This document shows, one piece after another, positions 5,003 to 6,991 of a stretch of DNA of 6,991 bases. The notes beneath the pieces were generated by a model that did not search any database, was not told the origin of the DNA, and was given only the letters and a program-made list of their open reading frames with translations. The stretch comes from an uncultured Collinsella sp. (GTDB taxonomy: Bacteria > Actinomycetota > Coriobacteriia > Coriobacteriales > Coriobacteriaceae). The stretch lies in assembly GCA_900555585.1 (NCBI GenBank), contig USLT01000034.1, forward strand, positions 1 through 6,991, written 5' to 3'. Both the position numbers and the translations under genes were made by a program. The first letter of the stretch is position 1. The number at the start of each line of letters is the position of its first letter.

Positions 5003-6991
5003 ATGTCCGAGGACTGCATCTACAACCCCCAGCTCGATGACGGCAACCTGCATCTCGGAATCGACGTCGGCTCCACCACCGTCAAGCTCGCGGTGCTGAA
5101 CGACGCGAACGAGGTCGTCTACGCCAAATACCAGCGCCACCACACCGACGTGCGCGCGTGCGCCCGCGACCTGTTCGTCGGCGCCGCCGCCCTCATGCCC
5201 GATGCGCGCATGACCTGCGCCATCACGGGTTCGGGCGGCCTTTTGCTCTCGCAATGGCTTGGCCTGGAGTTCGTGCAGGAGGTCATCGCGAGCAAGCGCG
5301 CCGTCGAGACCCTCATCCCGCAGACCGACGTGGCCATCGAGCTCGGCGGCGAGGACGCCAAGATCATCTACTTCGACTCGGGCATCGAGCAGCGCATGAA
5401 CGGAACGTGCGCGGGCGGCACCGGCGCCTTCATCGACCAGATGGCGACGCTGCTGCATACGGATGCGAGCGGCCTCAACGAGCTCGCCGCCGACGCGACC
5501 ACCATCTATCCGATCGCGAGCCGCTGCGGCGTCTTCGCCAAGACCGACGTCCAGCCGCTGCTCAACGAGGGCGCCCGTCCCGAGGACGTCGCCGCCTCGA
5601 TCTTCCAGGCCGTGGTCACCCAGACCATCTCCGGCCTCGCCTGCGGACGCCCCATCCGCGGCCACGTCGCCTTCCTGGGCGGCCCGCTGCGCTACCTCTC
5701 GGAGCTCCGCCGCCGCTTCTACCTCACGCTCGACCTGGACGAGGCCCATCGCATCGTGCCCGAGAACGCGCACCTCTTCGTCGCCTCGGGTGCCGCCATG
5801 GCGCACGAGTCGAGCAATCTGTCGACGTTCGGCGAGCTCATTGATGCCATCGACGCGCTGGGCGATACCCAGGGCGCCGAGGTGGCGCGCCTGGAGCCGC
5901 TCTTCGAGACCGCGGCCGACTACGCCGCGTTCAAGGCCCGGCACGACGCGGAGGTCGTCCCGCGCGGCGACGCGGCGAGCTATACGGGCGAGCGGGTCTT
6001 CATCGGCCTGGACGCCGGCTCGACCACGATGAAGGCGGCGATGGTGGGCGAGGACGGCCAGCTCCTCCATACCTGGTACGGAAACAACAACGGCGACATC
6101 CTCGGCACCGCCAAGGCCATCATGGCCGATTTCTACGCGCACATGCCCGCGGGCGCGCGCATCGGCCACGTCACGACCACCGGCTACGGCGAGGCCCTGC
6201 TCATCGAGGCGCTCAAGGCCGATTCCGGCGAGATCGAGACCGTGGCCCACCTGCGCGGCGCCCGCGCCTTCCTGCCGGGCGTCGAGTTCATCCTCGATAT
6301 CGGCGGCCAGGACATGAAGTGCCTGCGCGTGCGCGACGGCGTCATCGAGCACATCATGCTCAACGAGGCGTGCTCCAGCGGTTGCGGCAGCTTCATCGAG
6401 AGCTTCGCCGTCTCCATGGACATGGACGTGCGCGACTTCGCGGCGGAGGCGATAGCGGCCAAGGCGCCCGTCGACCTCGGCAGCCGCTGCACGGTCTTCA
6501 TGAACTCCCGCGTCAAGCAGGCCCAGAAGGAGGGGGCGACCGTGGGCGACATCGCCGCCGGCCTGTCCTACTCCGTCATCAAGAACGCGCTGTTCAAGGT
6601 CATCAAGCTGCGCGACCCCCGGGACATCGGCTCCCAGGTGATCGTCCAGGGCGGCACCTTCATGTCCGACGCCACGCTGCGCGCCTTCGAGCTGCTCACG
6701 GGCGTCGATGCCGTTCGCCCCGACATCGCCGGCTGCATGGGCGCCTACGGCGCCGCCCTGCTCGCCCGCGACCGCGCCGGCGCGGACGGCGTCTCCTCGG
6801 TGCTCTCCGCCGACGAGATCGCCGCGCTGACGGTGACCCAGCGCCATGCGCGCTGCGGCCGCTGCTCCAACAACTGCCAGCTCACCATCAACGACTTCGG
6901 CGGGGGCAGGCGCTTCATCACCGGCAACCGCTGCGAGAAGGGGGCCGGCCACCGCACGCGCAAGTCAGACGCCCCCAACCTCTTCGCCGCC
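5003..6991 (+). CDS. Tandem 2-hydroxyacyl-CoA dehydratase activase-type ATPase, 3' end cut by window edge
   Basis: The frame is open for 663 codons from the ATG at 5003 to the right edge, with no stop. It has two ASKHA (actin-like) ATPase domains of the HgdC/BadF/BcrA/BcrD type. Domain 1 has phosphate-1 [10 protein letters not shown] (19-28), phosphate-2 ELGGEDAK (113-120), Cys136 in [11 protein letters not shown], Cys175 in SRCGVF, and adenosine motif FLGGPLRYL (224-232). Domain 2 has [10 protein letters not shown] (335-344), DIGGQDMK (432-439), Cys457 in [11 protein letters not shown], Cys496 in SRCTVF, and VQGGTFMS (548-555). In characterised activators the two cysteines of each dimer subunit hold one [4Fe-4S] cluster, and ATP hydrolysis drives low-potential electron transfer to a dehydratase. 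Here two such units are joined in one chain, so an internal pseudo-dimer could form. A Cys cluster follows (C618, C621, C625, C644, with GNRCEKG), matching the start of the DUF2229/HgdB-like region in giant activase proteins of about 1400 residues. The substrate is unknown. Confidence 0.93.
   Translation, partial: MSEDCIYNPQLDDGNLHLGIDVGSTTVKLAVLNDANEVVYAKYQRHHTDVRACARDLFVGAAALMPDARMTCAITGSGGLLLSQWLGLEFVQEVIASKRAVETLIPQTDVAIELGGEDAKIIYFDSGIEQRMNGTCAGGTGAFIDQMATLLHTDASGLNELAADATTIYPIASRCGVFAKTDVQPLLNEGARPEDVAASIFQAVVTQTISGLACGRPIRGHVAFLGGPLRYLSELRRRFYLTLDLDEAHRIVPENAHLFVASGAAMAHESSNLSTFGELIDAIDALGDTQGAEVARLEPLFETAADYAAFKARHDAEVVPRGDAASYTGERVFIGLDAGSTTMKAAMVGEDGQLLHTWYGNNNGDILGTAKAIMADFYAHMPAGARIGHVTTTGYGEALLIEALKADSGEIETVAHLRGARAFLPGVEFILDIGGQDMKCLRVRDGVIEHIMLNEACSSGCGSFIESFAVSMDMDVRDFAAEAIAAKAPVDLGSRCTVFMNSRVKQAQKEGATVGDIAAGLSYSVIKNALFKVIKLRDPRDIGSQVIVQGGTFMSDATLRAFELLTGVDAVRPDIAGCMGAYGAALLARDRAGADGVSSVLSADEIAALTVTQRHARCGRCSNNCQLTINDFGGGRRFITGNRCEKGAGHRTRKSDAPNLFAA

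Noticed and set aside
4760..6952. A 730-codon open frame on the minus strand opposite the activase gene
   Set aside because: Its translation is low-complexity Ala/Gly/Val/Asp/Arg-rich with no recognisable motif. The + strand frame carries two full sets of conserved ATPase motifs over the same DNA. It is a codon-bias artefact of GC-rich coding DNA.
1..6991. CRISPR arrays, tRNA/rRNA genes, insertion sequences, attachment sites
   Set aside because: I saw no regularly spaced repeats, no cloverleaf or rRNA-like stretch, no transposase or integrase motif, and no long terminal inverted repeats.

Overview
The window is strongly GC-rich, with codon third positions almost always G or C. It carries five complete or nearly complete bacterial genes plus one gene that runs off the right edge, all on the + strand. 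The protein content fits an anaerobic, high-GC gut-type actinobacterium of the Coriobacteriia (Collinsella/Olsenella-like): a Fe(II) transporter FeoB, a GufA/ZupT-type ZIP transporter, a Cof-type HAD phosphatase and a very long 2-hydroxyacyl-CoA dehydratase activase-type protein. The taxonomic guess is inferred from composition and gene style, not from a marker gene.

Left block (1-4102): FeoB is cut by the left edge, so its GTPase motifs G1-G3 are missing while G4, G5 and the whole membrane channel are present. Twelve bases later comes a 138-aa cytosolic protein that resembles the YbjN fold. After a 75-base gap holding a perfect 10-bp GC hairpin comes a ZIP-family divalent metal transporter. 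After a further 72-base gap with a weak promoter candidate comes a Cof/HAD phosphatase, which ends at a textbook intrinsic terminator (12-bp perfect stem, five T). The first three genes look like a divalent-metal uptake unit. The HAD gene may be read through from it or from its own promoter.

Right block (4103-6991): an unusually AT-rich stretch of about 120 bases holds an extended -10 promoter (TGCAATAAT) surrounded by several overlapping inverted repeats. It precedes a TetR-family regulator with a DhaS-like C-terminal half. Five bases after the TetR stop, with its ribosome binding site overlapping the end of the TetR gene, starts a large protein open to the window edge. Its visible 663 residues contain two complete tandem ATPase domains of the HgdC/BadF/BcrA type, each with the two cysteines that hold the bridging [4Fe-4S] cluster in characterised activators, followed by a four-cysteine motif that begins the next region. 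The most likely reading is an autoregulated TetR operon controlling a giant, poorly characterised redox ATPase of anaerobes.

The most interesting part is this TetR-activase pair: the promoter architecture suggests tight ligand control of an enzyme family whose giant members, to my knowledge, have no defined substrate. The rest is ordinary metal transport and housekeeping. Long open frames on the minus strand are by-products of GC-rich coding sequence.
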